Assembly (NCBI GenBank): GCA_037178975.1
Contig: JASJZH010000004.1
Coordinates: 4,154,001 to 4,218,000 of the forward strand
Direction: 5' to 3'
DNA length: 64,000 nucleotides
Source: Oscheius tipulae
Lineage: Eukaryota > Nematoda > Chromadorea > Rhabditida > Rhabditidae
Positions 10,586 to 22,898 of the stretch are shown here, piece after piece (position 1 is the first letter of the stretch; each line of letters opens with the position of its first letter). The notes under the pieces are model-generated. The model saw only the letters and a list, made by a program, of their open reading frames with translations, was not told the origin of the DNA and made no database searches. Both the position numbers and the translations under genes were made by a program.

Positions 10586-13500
10586 ATGTTACTTCTTGCC
10601 ACTTTCCTTCTTTTTCGGCTTTTGACCGCTCTACAATTTCGGTAATGTGCCAAATTGTGTAGTTTCAAAACTCAGATTGGATGAGGACAGTCGTCTCGAG
10701 GTACTCTCCAACGGTACTTTTGCTCCACTGTGTCTTTCTTCAGTTCGGCAAGATTTTCTTGAAACAGTTTGCTCCTATAACAGGTACACTATTGGAAAAC
10801 CTTCAGTTATGCTACAGTTCTGTGATTGAGTCTGTTCCCGTACCCCAAAACAAAACCACTGTCTCCGTTACCTGTACCGACTCTGGCTGTTTTACTTTTC
10901 CTACTCTTTTCTGTACACGAACTGCTAGATTGTCTTGCGATGCCCTCAACTCAGGTAAGTCTATCCTGTTTCGAGTCAAATGCATTCTAGAAGACATCCC
11001 AGAATGCCCAAAAGGAGCCGTCTATCTAGACGGACACTGTGTGGCCGTTATCATGAAAACTTTTTCCAATTTCCTCACAGCCACGGTATCCGCTCATGTA
11101 TATTTTAAACTGAACTTCTAGGAAGCATGTCCTGTAAGAGTAGCCTCTTTACCGACAGAGGCTAGTCGATTGGCAGTCTCTCGTTTGATTGAGGAACGGT
11201 TCGGTCAGTAGTTTGTTTTTAGGATTAAGAGGGGAATGAGTCAAGACTGTGCCAGTTGGTGGCTACTTTCAGACCCTAGTCTGTCCTATTACACCTCCGG
11301 TTTCCGACAAGGATCCGAGTGGTTATGGGAGGATGGAACGGCGATCGATTTCGCCCCCTCGGGTACAGGAAGATGTCTGGGAGTGAAAGGAGGCAATTGG
11401 TTGGGGATAGACTGTGATGAACCGAGCGCTGTTATTTGTGAACAAGGACCGGAATGTGTGTTCGGAGACAACTATCAAGGAACTCATAATACTACTGACA
11501 GTGGTAAGTGAGGTTCCTTGGCTGGATACAATATCTCAGGCCAGCCATGTTTGCGATGGAATGACCCATCAGTCTTGTTCTATGGGACTCTTAACGATCA
11601 TCAGACGACATGGAATCACAACTTCTGCCGAGTCATTAATGGGTACTTGACCTGTCTACTGATAATATTCTTTAGGAATCTGAGTTGTTTCCAATCTCCG
11701 AACCAACTCTCTCAATGTTTCCTTCCCCAATGTCGATTATCTCAAATGAGAGATGTTCAATTGCCGAGAGGTGGTCTGTTTCTACAGCTTCGAAACGAGC
11801 AGGATTCAGACAAATGTAACATGACCGAGTTCCAATGTCTGGACGGAAGCTGTATTCCCTCCGACTTTCGCTGTGATTACGAAAAAGACTGTCAGGATGG
11901 AAGTGACGAAAGAGATTGCGGTCTACTTCTTTCTTGTAACAATCGTTTACAAGCTAGATTTCAGAGGACTATTTGTCATTCTACGAACTGATTGGTCCTT
12001 TGAAAATGGTGGACAATGTCATCGAAGTCTGGACAAATGTTCCCAATGTACAAGGCGTGTAAGGTGTTTTTCTTCTTGACCAACGTTTTTAGTGTGCGAA
12101 ACGATGTAAAGAGAGCACTCTTCTGTGTGAGGGATTCTCCTATGAAGCAGACGACCGACTCTGTCAACTCTCCGATTCCCAGAGCTATGATACAGTCACT
12201 CCTCGTTCAACTTCTCTGTACTATAGACGACGCTATTCGTCCAGTAAGATTTATTCCAGTTAAAAGAAATAAAACTTATAGACAATCTGGAGTTCTCCCT
12301 CCGAAACACCTCCTTGTTGGCCAATCGAAATGGCACAGTTTTGGCTGTCTGTGATGAGAATCTCTCCTTATTAATGGCTTCATCAGTCTGTTCAGTGGCA
12401 GGATTTGGGTCTGTTCTGTTTCGAAAGATAACTTGGCATTCAGAGTGGCTATTACAAACATAGGTCAACACAAGATTCTTGAGCAAGGATGGCCTCTCGA
12501 CTGCATTCGATTCGCAAGCTGTGAGACCCCAATTTCGTGTAATCCGATCCAGTGTTCGAATTGTGCAGAAGGAGTCTGTACAGATGGTAAATGCCTGTCC
12601 GGAGAGCAGATCTGCAACAATAATTTTGATTGTGAAGACGGAAGTGACGAGGACAACTGCTCAGGTTTGTCATCCACATTTAGTTACAGAAACCACATCC
12701 AGAGCCGAAATTTCGACTGTCCAATGGCAGTGAGTCTAGCGGAAATCTCGAAGTTCTAGCTGGAAATCGATGGCTTCCAGTTTGCTCGGATGCCGTGGAC
12801 GTGGTCACAGCAGAAACTATTTGTGCCCTTCTAAAACATGGGTCGGTACCCTTCATTCTCTGCAATAGTCTTCCTAGGAATGATGCTATTGTTCTTTCAC
12901 CAATCAAAATAGCCATGATGGGACGTCGAATCATTTGTACTAGTGGGCAATGTGAACTAAAAGAGCAGTTAGATTGTCCTTCTCAAGCTCGAATTGGTTG
13001 TTCGACTGATTCCTTAAGTCAAAGTGAGTAAGGAAAATCATCACAAACATATTTGAAGAGTTCGAGGGTAAATGTGGAAAGAGAAAAGTTGAGATAAAGG
13101 CGAAGGATGCATTGACTGTTCGACTGGCACGTGTTGTCGGAGGATTCGAGACTGCCGCTGGAGCATTCCCGTGGACGGCCAGCATCAAAATAAAGACAGT
13201 AAGTTTGCGAAGGACCGATTTTAAACACAGAAGCTGAAGACCGGAACACATCATTGTGGGGCGTCTGTCTTAGACGATACGCATCTTATTACAGCTGCTC
13301 ACTGTTTCGAGTAACTCTTGTTCAGAGAAAAGCCACAAAAAAGTTCAGAGAGGACAAAAGACCGTCGTCCTATATTGTCGTGGCGGGTGTTTGGCAGAAC
13401 AACGTGACTGAGGGCACTGAACAGTTCTTCACGCCAATCAGAATCATCTTCTACCCACTCTACGAGAACCTCTTCACACACGATCTTGCCATCATCGAGG

Positions 13501-14042
13501 TATTTCCTAGCCCTGTTACCTGTTTCACTCTTCAGATTCCTTCCCCGGGCTTCTATTGGTCCGATTTTGTACAGCCGGTATGTCTTCCCAACCGTCATTT
13601 CAACTACGAAAGCGGAACAAAATGTGTCGTTTCTGGTTGGGGAAGTCTTGGATTCGGTCTGTTCGACTGGAGAAAGAAGGAATTGTCCTGTTTCAGAGTA
13701 CCCGAGTAGGATGCAAGCAGCTGTCCTGCCCATTATCGACCGAGAAGAGTGTATCGCTGCCTCGAAAGTATACAGCTCGATGAGTCGAACAGCGTTCTGT
13801 GCTGGCTATTTAGAGGTTGCCAGTAATTGAACAGTTCTTCACATTTTCAGGGTGGAATTGACTCTTGTCAAGGAGATTCGGGAGGCCCGTACTCTTGTAG
13901 GAATGCTGATGGGACATTTGTCTTGGCTGGAGTCATAAGCTGGGGCGATGGATGTGCACAAAAAAATCAACCTGGAATCTACACCATGGTGGCACCATAT
14001 CTTACATGGATCGAAGACACGATCACTACAAAACCACAATAA
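10586..14042 (+). CDS. Secreted mosaic trypsin-like protease with SRCR, C-type lectin, kringle, PAN and LDLa modules (SVH-1/HGF-like)
   Basis: Multi-domain secreted protease of the HGF/plasminogen/neurotrypsin type; among nematode proteins SVH-1, the growth factor for the SVH-2 receptor, is the closest concept I know. A signal peptide starts at 10586 ([16 protein letters not shown]). Modules in order: SRCR-like ([14 protein letters not shown]), C-type lectin ([31 protein letters not shown]), kringle-like ([16 protein letters not shown]), LDLa ([19 protein letters not shown]), PAN/apple ([18 protein letters not shown]), SRCR-like, second LDLa ([11 protein letters not shown]), SRCR-like ([10 protein letters not shown]), then trypsin ([15 protein letters not shown]). 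The triad is present as TAAHC, HDLAII and GDSGGP, and Asp six residues before the Ser predicts cleavage after Lys/Arg. The protease therefore looks active, unlike HGF. It starts 121 bp after COX18. Confidence 0.85.
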
Positions 14043-14407
14043 ACCTTCTCTCTCACTTGGATACTGAAAGCGCGCCAATGTTTGTTTTCAAAACTTCTTC
14101 GAAAACATGTCCTATCGGTTACAATTACTTTTTTCTTGCGTTGTTTATCCGCTTATTCTTGCACTTATTCCAAATTATCTCGTAAAAAGATGGAGGTAAA
14201 AGTTGTGAAACGTGTAAGCGAAAATGAAAAAAAAATTGCGTCTCCATAATTAGACCAGTTTCAAACTGTTGCTTTCAACTTCAGGATTGTTTTCTTGCTT
14301 ATTTGTACGTCAAAATAGCATAATTTAATGGTCATATTTCTCTTCTTCTCGAAGCTTTTGTAAATTGTACTCACATAACAGTTATCTTTCATAACGAGGA
14401 TTCTCAA
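14043..14407. other. Intergenic space before ddb-1
   Basis: AT-rich 3' flank of the protease gene and 5' flank of ddb-1. Nothing else was recognised. Confidence 0.4.
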
Positions 14408-17400
14408 ATGGCGACTAACTATATTGTGTCAGCCAAAAAGGCAACCACGGTATCCCATTCCGCGGTTGGATATTTCGCAGGTATACCAACATTGTGGCTA
14501 CTTTCATGTTACCTTTCAGCTTCGGATGAGCTAAATCTCGTATTGGCGAAGGTGAATCGAATACACATATACAAGATTGTCAAAGGTGGCTTGAAATCAA
14601 TCCAAGAGATTCCTATCTTCGGTCGAATTGTGACGATGCAAATGTTCAGATTGCGAAACGAGGTTTGTTCTCATTCGTTGATTTCTAAGCTGTCCCTTTT
14701 TCAGAAAACAGACAGTATATTGATATTGACAGACAAGCACCAACTTGCCATTCTTGGATGGAATAAAGATACCGATTCAATCCGAACGAGAGCCTCTGGA
14801 TGTGTGGCTGATCGTGTGGGAAGACTGAGTGACAATGGCCAAATTGTCACAATTCACAAGAACGGAGTTTGTTCCATTTGTTTTGCAGTTATTTGACCAT
14901 TTTAGAGTCTGTTCGCCGTTCGGATCTATGAATCTGTTTTGAAGATAATAAAGTGGTCAGATGGAAAAGATTTACGAGCGTTTAATGTGAGAATCGAAGA
15001 CCCCAATGTCATAGACATATCTTTCATTGCTGGAGGTTGGCTTTTTTGTGCCGTTAAAAGTAGTGATTCAGATTCGTCGACTACGGATCCTCGTCTCTGC
15101 TACATCTCTCAGAATCAGTTTGGACGGCACTTGAAGTTTGTCGAATTGAGCACAGTAGACAAGGAGCTTCGAACAGTTCATAAATATGTCGGTTCCTTCA
15201 ACTTTTCAGTACATCCATTCTCAGGAAAATATCGAGAACGAAGCTTCTCTTATCATACCCGTCCAATATCCTCACGGCGGAGTCATCATTGTTGGCCAAC
15301 AGACGCTTATGTATACGAGGTTTATCTTCAATTTATGCTTGATTAAGTTGTATTCAGCCTAGACAACCAAACGATCACAACTTCACCTCCTATCATGGGT
15401 CCGATGATGTTCAACTGCTACACATACATCGATAAAATCGGAGGAAGGTATGTACTGTTCTTGTTCAATTTCATTTTTCATGTTCAGATTGAGATATTTG
15501 CTAGCTGACGATCAAGGACGTCTCTTCATGCTTCTCGTAGACACCGACTCTCACAGAAGCGTCAGAGAGATGAAATTGGAACTTTTGGGGGAGACATCTA
15601 TCGCCGAATGCGTTGTCTACCTTGATAACGGAGTCATTTTCGTTGGTTCGAGATTCGGAGATTCACAGCTGATTCGACTTTTAACTGAGCCGGTCGATGG
15701 ATCCTTTGTAAAGGTAGTAGTCTTCTTAAAATTCAGTAAATCTTTTACGCGTAGGTTTTGGAACTGTTTGTGAATCTGGCTCCAATCCGCGATATGGCTC
15801 TAATTGAGAACGAAGGCCAATCACAGCTGATCACATGTTCCGGCGCCTTCAAAGATGGATCTCTTCGTATTATCAGAAACGGTATCGGCATTGAAGAACA
15901 GGCCACGGTCGAGTTGCCCGGAATAAAGGTACGCGACGTTTTGTATGTAACAGACTTGTGTCTTCAGGGCCTTTTCCCTCTGAAAATTGACTCCACCGTC
16001 GACAACTTCCTTCTCGTCTCGTTTTCTGATGAGAGCCAAGTCTTCCTTTTGAATGAAGGCGAACTCGATGGAACAGAACTCATGCGTATGTTTAGCATTT
16101 CCATTTCTCAATCAAATTTATTTCAGAATTGATTACAGACCAGACCACACTTTGGGTAGGAACACTAGGAGAAACTAGCACCGTCTTGCAGGTATATTGT
16201 TTTAAAAACGTTTTTCAATATTTCTAAGGTTACTCCTTCTTTGATCAGAACATGTACCGAAAGACAAGACAGTCGGGATTGGCTTCCTCCGGAGGGACAA
16301 ATCGACAGAGTTTCTGTAAACAAAAAGAGTGGAGAGGTTTAAATCTTTTGAGAAGATTAACAAGTTTGAATTCAGATGGCTGTTGCTTGCGGAAGCACTC
16401 TCTACTATCTTCAGTGCACCGAAACGGGATACGAGCAAAAATGTGTGAGACAGATGGAAAACGAAATATCCTGCGTGGATATCTCACCAATTGGTCAGTC
16501 ACATCATTTCTAATCACAATAAACTCCTTCAGGAAGTGACGTAAAGTCGTCTCTGATTGCTGTTGGATTTTGGCAAACGTGTAAAGTTGCCCTTCTTGCT
16601 CTCCCGAGTTTAGAAGCCGCCATCGAAGAAGAACTCTCGGTCGAGACTCTTCCAAGAGACATCCTAATGTCGTATATGGAAAATGTGATGTATCTTCTCG
16701 TAGCTCTGGGAGACGGATCGCTGTTCTACTACATTATTGATCCTGAAACGAGTGCGTTTTTTCTTCTATTCTATACTCGTGTTAAGAAACGCTTCGAGAC
16801 TTCAAGAAAACAACCTTGGGAACTCAACCACCCAGTCTCCATCACTTTGAATCGAACGGACAAACACATGTTTTCGCCTGCTCTGATAGACCAGCGGTGA
16901 TTTTCGCCTCGAATGGAAAACTAGTCTTCTCCAATGTCAACTTGAAGCTCCTTACCCAAATGTGCTCGTTAAACTCGGCCTTTTACAAGTATGCAACCTT
17001 TTAATCTCAACAAAAAAGTTTTGCAGAGACTGTTTGGTGATGTCCGAAGGAGAAACGTTGTGTATTGGAACGATTGACGATATACAGAAACTCCACATCC
17101 GAACAGTCTACCTCGGAGAATCTCCCAATCGAATTGCTCATCAGCAGGAGACGGGTACACTTGGAGTGCTGTTAATGAGGGAAGAGGTTCGATTAGCTCC
17201 TTTTCTATCAAAGGAGAAGTTTCCAGCCCACCGAACGGGATTCCATCTCCCGAATGGCTCCAGGACAAAGCTCGAGTCGAATGACAGATATGAGATCAGG
17301 CGGAGACACTTCTGTCTGCTCAGAAATCCACTCGCTTGTCATCATGGATCAGAATACTTATGAGCCTTTACACACCTGGGAATTCCTACCTAATGAACAC

Positions 17401-18668
17401 GCCTTGAGGTAGTTTCTTCTTCTGATTAGATCAAACTCTTCTCCTAGTTTAATATCCGCCCGAATCGGTGAAAGAAACCCTGCTGTTTACTATATTGTCG
17501 GAACTGCCATGATTCACAGCGAGGAAACTGAAGCTAAACTGGTAGGTGTGTTCACTCTCGAATGAGCCAACTCTATCCAGGGTAAAATATACCTATTCCA
17601 AGCTGGAGTCGGAGAGGAGAGAACTCGTTTGAAGAAGATTTCCGAAAAGGAAACTAAAGGAGCACCATATAGCATGTCTGTATTGGGTTCGAAGCTGTTG
17701 GTTGCCGTCAACAGTTCAATTCGCCTCTTCGACATTCCCGAAACCGACAAACCAGAGCTGCGATTAGAGTGTTCGCATTTCAACCACATTGCCGCGATTT
17801 GTGTCAAAGTTCAAGTCAGTCCCTCTTTTTTTTCTTCTCAGAAAAATTCTTCAGGGTGACCAGATTGTCGTTGGAGATCTAATGCGATCGATGTGTATTC
17901 TGACATACAAAAATCGAGAGGGAATCTTCGAGGAAGTGGCCAGGTACTTTTCCTGAATCAGCTCCAAAAATATGGGCATCAGAGATTTCCGTTGTATCTG
18001 GATGAGCGCTGTCGAGTTTATTGATGCGGAAACCGTCCTGGGAGCGGATTCAAGTTTCAACCTTTTGACAGGAGAAGTCGATAGAACCCAATCAGAAGAG
18101 AAACAGAAACTCAAGGTTCGTTCTCTCATAAATGTCTCATAAATGTCTAGGACGCAAGCGAATATTACCTTGGAGAGATGGTCAACGTGTTCCGAAAAGG
18201 ATCTCTTGTCGGAGCTCATGTCGATTCGCAGATTCCAGCCACAAAACCAATTCTTTACGGAACTTCTGATGGATCGATTGGAATGATTGTCCAACTGAAC
18301 GAGGAGTATCACAAGTAGAAGCTGTTGTCTTTCCTAACCTCGCTTCATTTCCAGATTCCTTATGGATGTGGAAAAAGCCGTTTCCAAAGAAACACACAAC
18401 TGCATGCGTGTCAGCCATGCAACATATCGTCAATTCCAGACTCAGAAAATCAGTAGCGCGGTTGGTACTACTGTTACAAGAACTGAAGTTGGTTTAGGCT
18501 CATGGATTCGTAGATGGCGATTTGGTCGAGTCCGTGCTGGAAATGCCAAGAGATCGAGCAAAGTCCATCTTCCAGAATATCACTCTCCCTCCAGGACATT
18601 CGACCTTCTCCCAGACCCCAGCCGACGATGTGTTGAAAATAATAGAAGATTTGTCCCGAATGCATTAA
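14408..18668 (+). CDS. ddb-1: DDB1, adaptor subunit of CUL4 ubiquitin ligases
   Basis: Three-propeller adaptor linking CUL4 to DCAF substrate receptors in DNA repair and replication control. The start [15 protein letters not shown] matches the DDB1 N-terminus. Further landmarks are [65 protein letters not shown] and the C-terminal IIEDLSRMH, which aligns with the VEELTRIH end of human DDB1. The roughly 4.3 kb gene is split by many 35-50 bp introns (for example after GYFA at 14481 and around 16080-16250), so no single frame spans it. It is full length by these landmarks. Its 3' end lies only about 50 bp from a minus-strand cadherin-like ORF. Confidence 0.95.
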
Positions 18669-18716
18669 GTTGTTTATTAAATTTGTTTGGAAAAAAAAAT
18701 CGTTGAAAAGCTCGGT

Positions 18717-19082
18717 TCATTGCCCCGAGTTGTCCAGTTGAATGCGTCCGGCTATCAGCAGGTTGGTGCCTGAACGGAAGTTCGCCTTTAGCTCTTTGCC
18801 AATTGTATGGCCAGCTGGCGCTTCTGGTATCACGACAAACAGCGTCCGTTGCGTGATAGCTCGTCTTACACCGACTCCATTCACTGATTGTTTGATCATC
18901 TCACGACCCGAAAGTGATACCTTCCCAAACAGACCCTTACCGTAGTTCGAGTGAGGAACTTGGGGTCAGGATAATTACTCGGCGCCTCGTACCTGTCCCA
19001 CTTTCTTCTGTCCATTATCCGTCGCCGATATGATGAGGTGTAAATGAGGTAGAGCCTCGTGGACAGCCTTGAAACCCGTCAC
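18717..19082 (-). pseudogene. Cadherin-repeat-like coding fragment, incomplete
   Basis: On the minus strand an exon-like stretch at about 19005-19082 reads LHLIISATDNGQKK, and a second at 18717-18890 reads TLFVVIPEAPAGHTIGKELK. These resemble, respectively, the end of one cadherin repeat (A-x-D-x-G) and the start of the next (V-x-E-x-x-P-x-G-T-x-I). An in-phase join is possible only with a weak GTGAG acceptor. The frame ends at 18717 without any transmembrane segment or cytoplasmic tail, and no further repeats were found upstream. It may be a decayed copy, an exon set of a longer gene that I could not follow, or chance similarity. Confidence 0.35.
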
Positions 19083-21092
19083 CTACTTGAGAAGTTCTCT
19101 CAATAAGAACTGGTCGATAATTTGTGTCGTGAGTGTGTATCGATGTCCTAGTTCGTGTGTGTCCGTGAGGCCTATATGTTAAAAATGTTTATTCACACCC
19201 TCGCGCCTCGGCCTCGAGTACTCTCACCGTATCCCTTTTCGGCTCCACCTGCCACTCACTTCCCGCCCATTTCCAAAATGTCGGTAATCAATCAGGGGCA
19301 TTTGGGAGAGACAGATGCCAAAGGCTCTGATTCCGACCACATGGCGGAGTGATAAACCGACGAATCAGACAGATGGTTCCATCAGTGATCCCCTTTTTCG
19401 CCCGACCATCTGGCACAGATGTATCCCAAGTTTCCTCGACTGTCATCTACGATTAGTCTGATCCGAGTCGCAGTTCCACCGCCATTCTCCCCCTCAATTG
19501 TTTATGTCCTTGGGGTCTATCTCTGTCTATCATTCGACTCCTAGGATTAGCTCTCCCCTATAAACATCTTCGGCCATAAATTGCAGACCCATTTTCGCTC
19601 GGATATTTTCTCTGACCGCTTATCTGCATCCATCACCCTCGATAGCCGGATTAAGTCCGTAATTCGGCCGTCTGACCTGATATGTGCCCTAAGGCAATCT
19701 GGCCGCCTTGATTGCTCCATGAATAGCCAACGAGTTTGGGGTGATATCATCAGAACAGCATGAGAGAAAGCAGCGTGAGCAGCCGAGCTATTGTGACATT
19801 GTCAATGGCGAGATAGCAGAAGGACCATGGAGGTTCGAGACATAATTGTCTGTTAAAGGAGCCTTAACGCAGCGGGAGTCTGACATATCTCATTGATTGC
19901 CCTTATCCCGCCTTATCCGGCAACCTCTCACAATGGCGAGGCCCGTTCCATTATGCACTCGCACCTCGCTCTCTCTCCCTTTTCGCTCGAAACTGTCTGT
20001 TATATGACAAGAAGACAACATGTCGAACACACCCGAGGCGTTGATCGTCTTGTGTGATAGACTGTCGGCGCAGTATGTGTGTCTACGGTAGGCTGTTTGT
20101 GGGAGTCTCGCGGAAGTGTATTCATAGCGAGCGCCACTTGCGACCTCTGATAAAATGTTTACCTCGCAGTTCATTGTCCGCCGAGGCTCAAGGCTGTCTC
20201 TCTCTCTCCTCGGACACTCGGTTCTGTCCAACTGAGTAGAGGGTCGACTGAAAGAGCATATGGCTAAGAGAGCTTTATCCGTTCGTTATCAGGCCACGGC
20301 CGAATCGATTTTTCGGCCTCTCTTCCCTTTGTTGGTGCTCTCGCCACAGCTGGCGCTGTTAATTGCCGACCAGAGTACCCGTCCCATATCATCAGTCGCC
20401 TCAGCTACCATTTCTGTCTCATCTATCACTCCTAATCAAATCTTATCTGATAAGAACCGCCCTCTATTTTCTCTTGTTTACGTCCCTCAAATGGCTCTTT
20501 GTCTCCGATCGATTCCGACTTATTTCCTGTCACCTGTGCCTCGAAAACCCGTCTCCAAGTTTTGAATCTCTCCCGGGACTCTTTCGTGACAGCCACAGCT
20601 CATTCGGATGAAACATATTCTCTTGTTATGAGATGTTCCCTCACACCTCGTCTCTTTCTGTTTCCACGGGTCTTTTGCTCATCAGTCAATCAGATGCTGA
20701 TAGGAACATTACCGTTGGCTGTGGTAGGCGTGTCTCGGAGCAATCATCTGCCTGCACTTATCCTCGGTGCGCGGTCTGTGTCATTCTTCTTCTTCTTCGC
20801 CGCGTAATTAGCATAGGTTCCTACGGTAGAGCGCCTTCTGTTGTGGGTCCCTGCCTTAGCAACCATTGTGTCTGCCACCTGTTGTCCTTCGTTCTTCCGA
20901 TAAAAAGATAGGATTTCGAATCTGCCTCTTTCTTTCTCCGTTATCACACATTTCGATCACATACTAAGAGGCCGCGCGCCCTGTTTCCCGCTGTTGCTGC
21001 TCTGCGTAGATGTCTGATAAGATGTGTATCAATGTGATCTGATTTGATCTAAACGGGCCACCAGATCTCTCAAACGATAGTCTCTTTCAGCT
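19083..21092. promoter_or_regulatory. Gene-poor block upstream of the GATA-factor gene, rich in GATA sites
   Basis: About 2 kb without a supported gene. It contains many TTATC/GATAA cores (for example near 19617, 19903, 19911, 20150, 20275, 20443, 20899, 20941 and 21015), several as TGATAA, the preferred nematode GATA-factor site. The block ends at the TCTTTCAG acceptor just before the GATA-factor start codon. Enhancer function and autoregulation are inferred. Confidence 0.5.
20442..20454. promoter_or_regulatory. Palindromic double GATA site
   Basis: The sequence CTTATCTGATAAG is a 13-base inverted pair of GATA sites (CTTATC and GATAAG), about 640 bp upstream of a GATA-factor start codon. 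Such paired sites can bind GATA proteins; occupancy here is unknown. Confidence 0.5.
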
Positions 21093-22496
21093 ATGACGCT
21101 TGTCGTCCCGTCACAGCCGTGCGCCCTGGCCACAGTTCCACCATCCTCTTCGCCTCCACCCACCAGTCCAGCTCCATGTGCCGGTTGTGTCAAACTCCAT
21201 CAAGATATCAAACAGGTACTATATTTAGATGTTTTGACCAAGTCGCGTCTTTAAGAGTGTCCAATTGATGATGGAGAAATTCGATATCTTGTACATGAGA
21301 ATGGAGTCGTTGATTAGGGAGAAAGAGTCGGAGAATCGAAGCGAGAGTGGCAGTGAGAAGGATGTTCCTAGTCCAAGTGACTGCCGTTCTTCGCCCTATC
21401 TCGTTCAGGGAGCTAGAAAACGAAAACCAGGCAAAGATGCTGTTCAGAAGCTGGAAGCCGAGATTAAGAAGGTACACTTCGAGAGGAAGCACAATCCACC
21501 AACTGAGTATTTAGGAAGACATATGTTTTGTTCCGACAACTGTCTCTGCCACAGCAACAGTGAACATCTCTCCGCCAGAGTTCAGTTTCCCCGCTATGCA
21601 AAACACGATTGACCAACAACAACAAGCGCTTCTACAGTTTATGCTACAGAGTGGCATCCAGCCGATGAAGACAGAGGCTCCGGAACAGAATCCGACTCAG
21701 GTCATCATGGAACAGCTCCAACAGCAGTTCAGAGATGTAAGTCGAGTTTGAACGCTCCTTTGTCCCAAGCCGTTTTTTCTGCGTCTTTGTGAAGGACTCG
21801 CCGCCTTCCATTCCATGATAAACGGCGTTTTTTCAAGTGTCCTAGCCGCTGATTTCGGTGGTGACGGCCCCGTCGGCCATTTGTCAAATGCAGCCGTTTT
21901 CTAGGCGAAATAGGCCATGCAACAATTTTTCAGAAGTACGAAGATGACGAGAACAACGCTTCTGTCTCGAGATGTACCAACTGCGACACGACCAAGACGA
22001 CGGCTTGGCGAAGAGATCTTGCCGGAAAACTGGTCTGCAATGCCTGTGGTCTCTATTTCCGTCTGCACAGGGTAAGTAAGTCCTTGAAAAGCGGTCGGTC
22101 CAGTATCAGGCGCGACAGTCGGCCCGGTAATCAGCAAGGAGCGTGACAATGGACTCTGTCCTTGCGGGGCTGCAATCAGACAGCCTCTTAAGGTGCCCAG
22201 TAGATAATTGCCCCGATCGCTCCTCCAGATCTGACCGGACTTTCGAAAGCACAGGGACAATTTCAGACACATCGTCCTCAGTCGATGCGTAAAGACTTCA
22301 TCCAGCAGAGATACAGAAGAAAGACAAAGGAAGAGGAGAATGGAGGATCTCAGCAGTCGATGCTTTCTCAATTGAGTCAGTTGATGGCTGCCGGAGGGCA
22401 AATCCCCAACCTGCCGAATCCGTCCACATTCAACTTTTTGGAGCAATTCAGTCAGATCAATGCTGTTGAACAACTCAATACTAGTGCTCCCATCTA
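21093..22496 (+). CDS. GATA transcription factor with one zinc finger (EGL-18/ELT-6-like)
   Basis: Sequence-specific nuclear activator of the nematode EGL-18/ELT-6 type, which acts in seam-cell and vulval epidermal fate; the subfamily call is by resemblance. The single finger reads [15 protein letters not shown] then [15 protein letters not shown] (C-x2-C-x17-C-x2-C), followed by a basic tail ([15 protein letters not shown]). It is encoded in two exons at about 21934-22069 and 22267-22496. Upstream are a Pro/Ser-rich start, a coiled Met-rich helix ([16 protein letters not shown]) and a Gln-rich segment. The start codon follows CTCTTTCAGCT, a likely trans-splice acceptor. Introns flanking the finger exon are about 195 bp, longer than typical here. 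Confidence 0.9.
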
Positions 22497-22898
22497 AACT
22501 ACCCATTACGCATCCGTGTGTTTCGAGCTTTATCCACCTCATAATTCCAGTGCATTTTCCTTCACATTTCCACCCCGCATCTCATTTTATCTCCTCTACA
22601 CATATTTCTGCAACTTCTGAGAGCTTATAAATTGGTGTCGGTACCTTTTTCAGTTGGGTCTCACACAACAGAAGCACATCTTTGCCACATATCGGATGTG
22701 TCTAAGTGCATAATAAATTATCGGACGGTTGTAATTGCTTTATTACCAGGCTGATCGAAGTAACCCACTTGAATACACATCTCCACACCAGCAATATCAC
22801 AATTAAAAGGGCGCAAGATCGTCATAAAACTTTTTCCGAGATAAAACTACCAAAACGAGTCGGGGAAAATGAAATAGAATACAACAAAACAAACCAAA
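22497..22898. other. Convergent 3' flanks of the GATA-factor and TM9SF3 genes
   Basis: Non-coding. An AATAAA signal near 22711 can serve the GATA-factor transcript. No other feature was seen. Confidence 0.4.

Noticed and set aside
19890-20231. 113-codon minus-strand frame in the block upstream of the GATA factor
   Set aside because: Random-looking composition, no splice context and no homology; frames this long occur by chance in CG-richer DNA.
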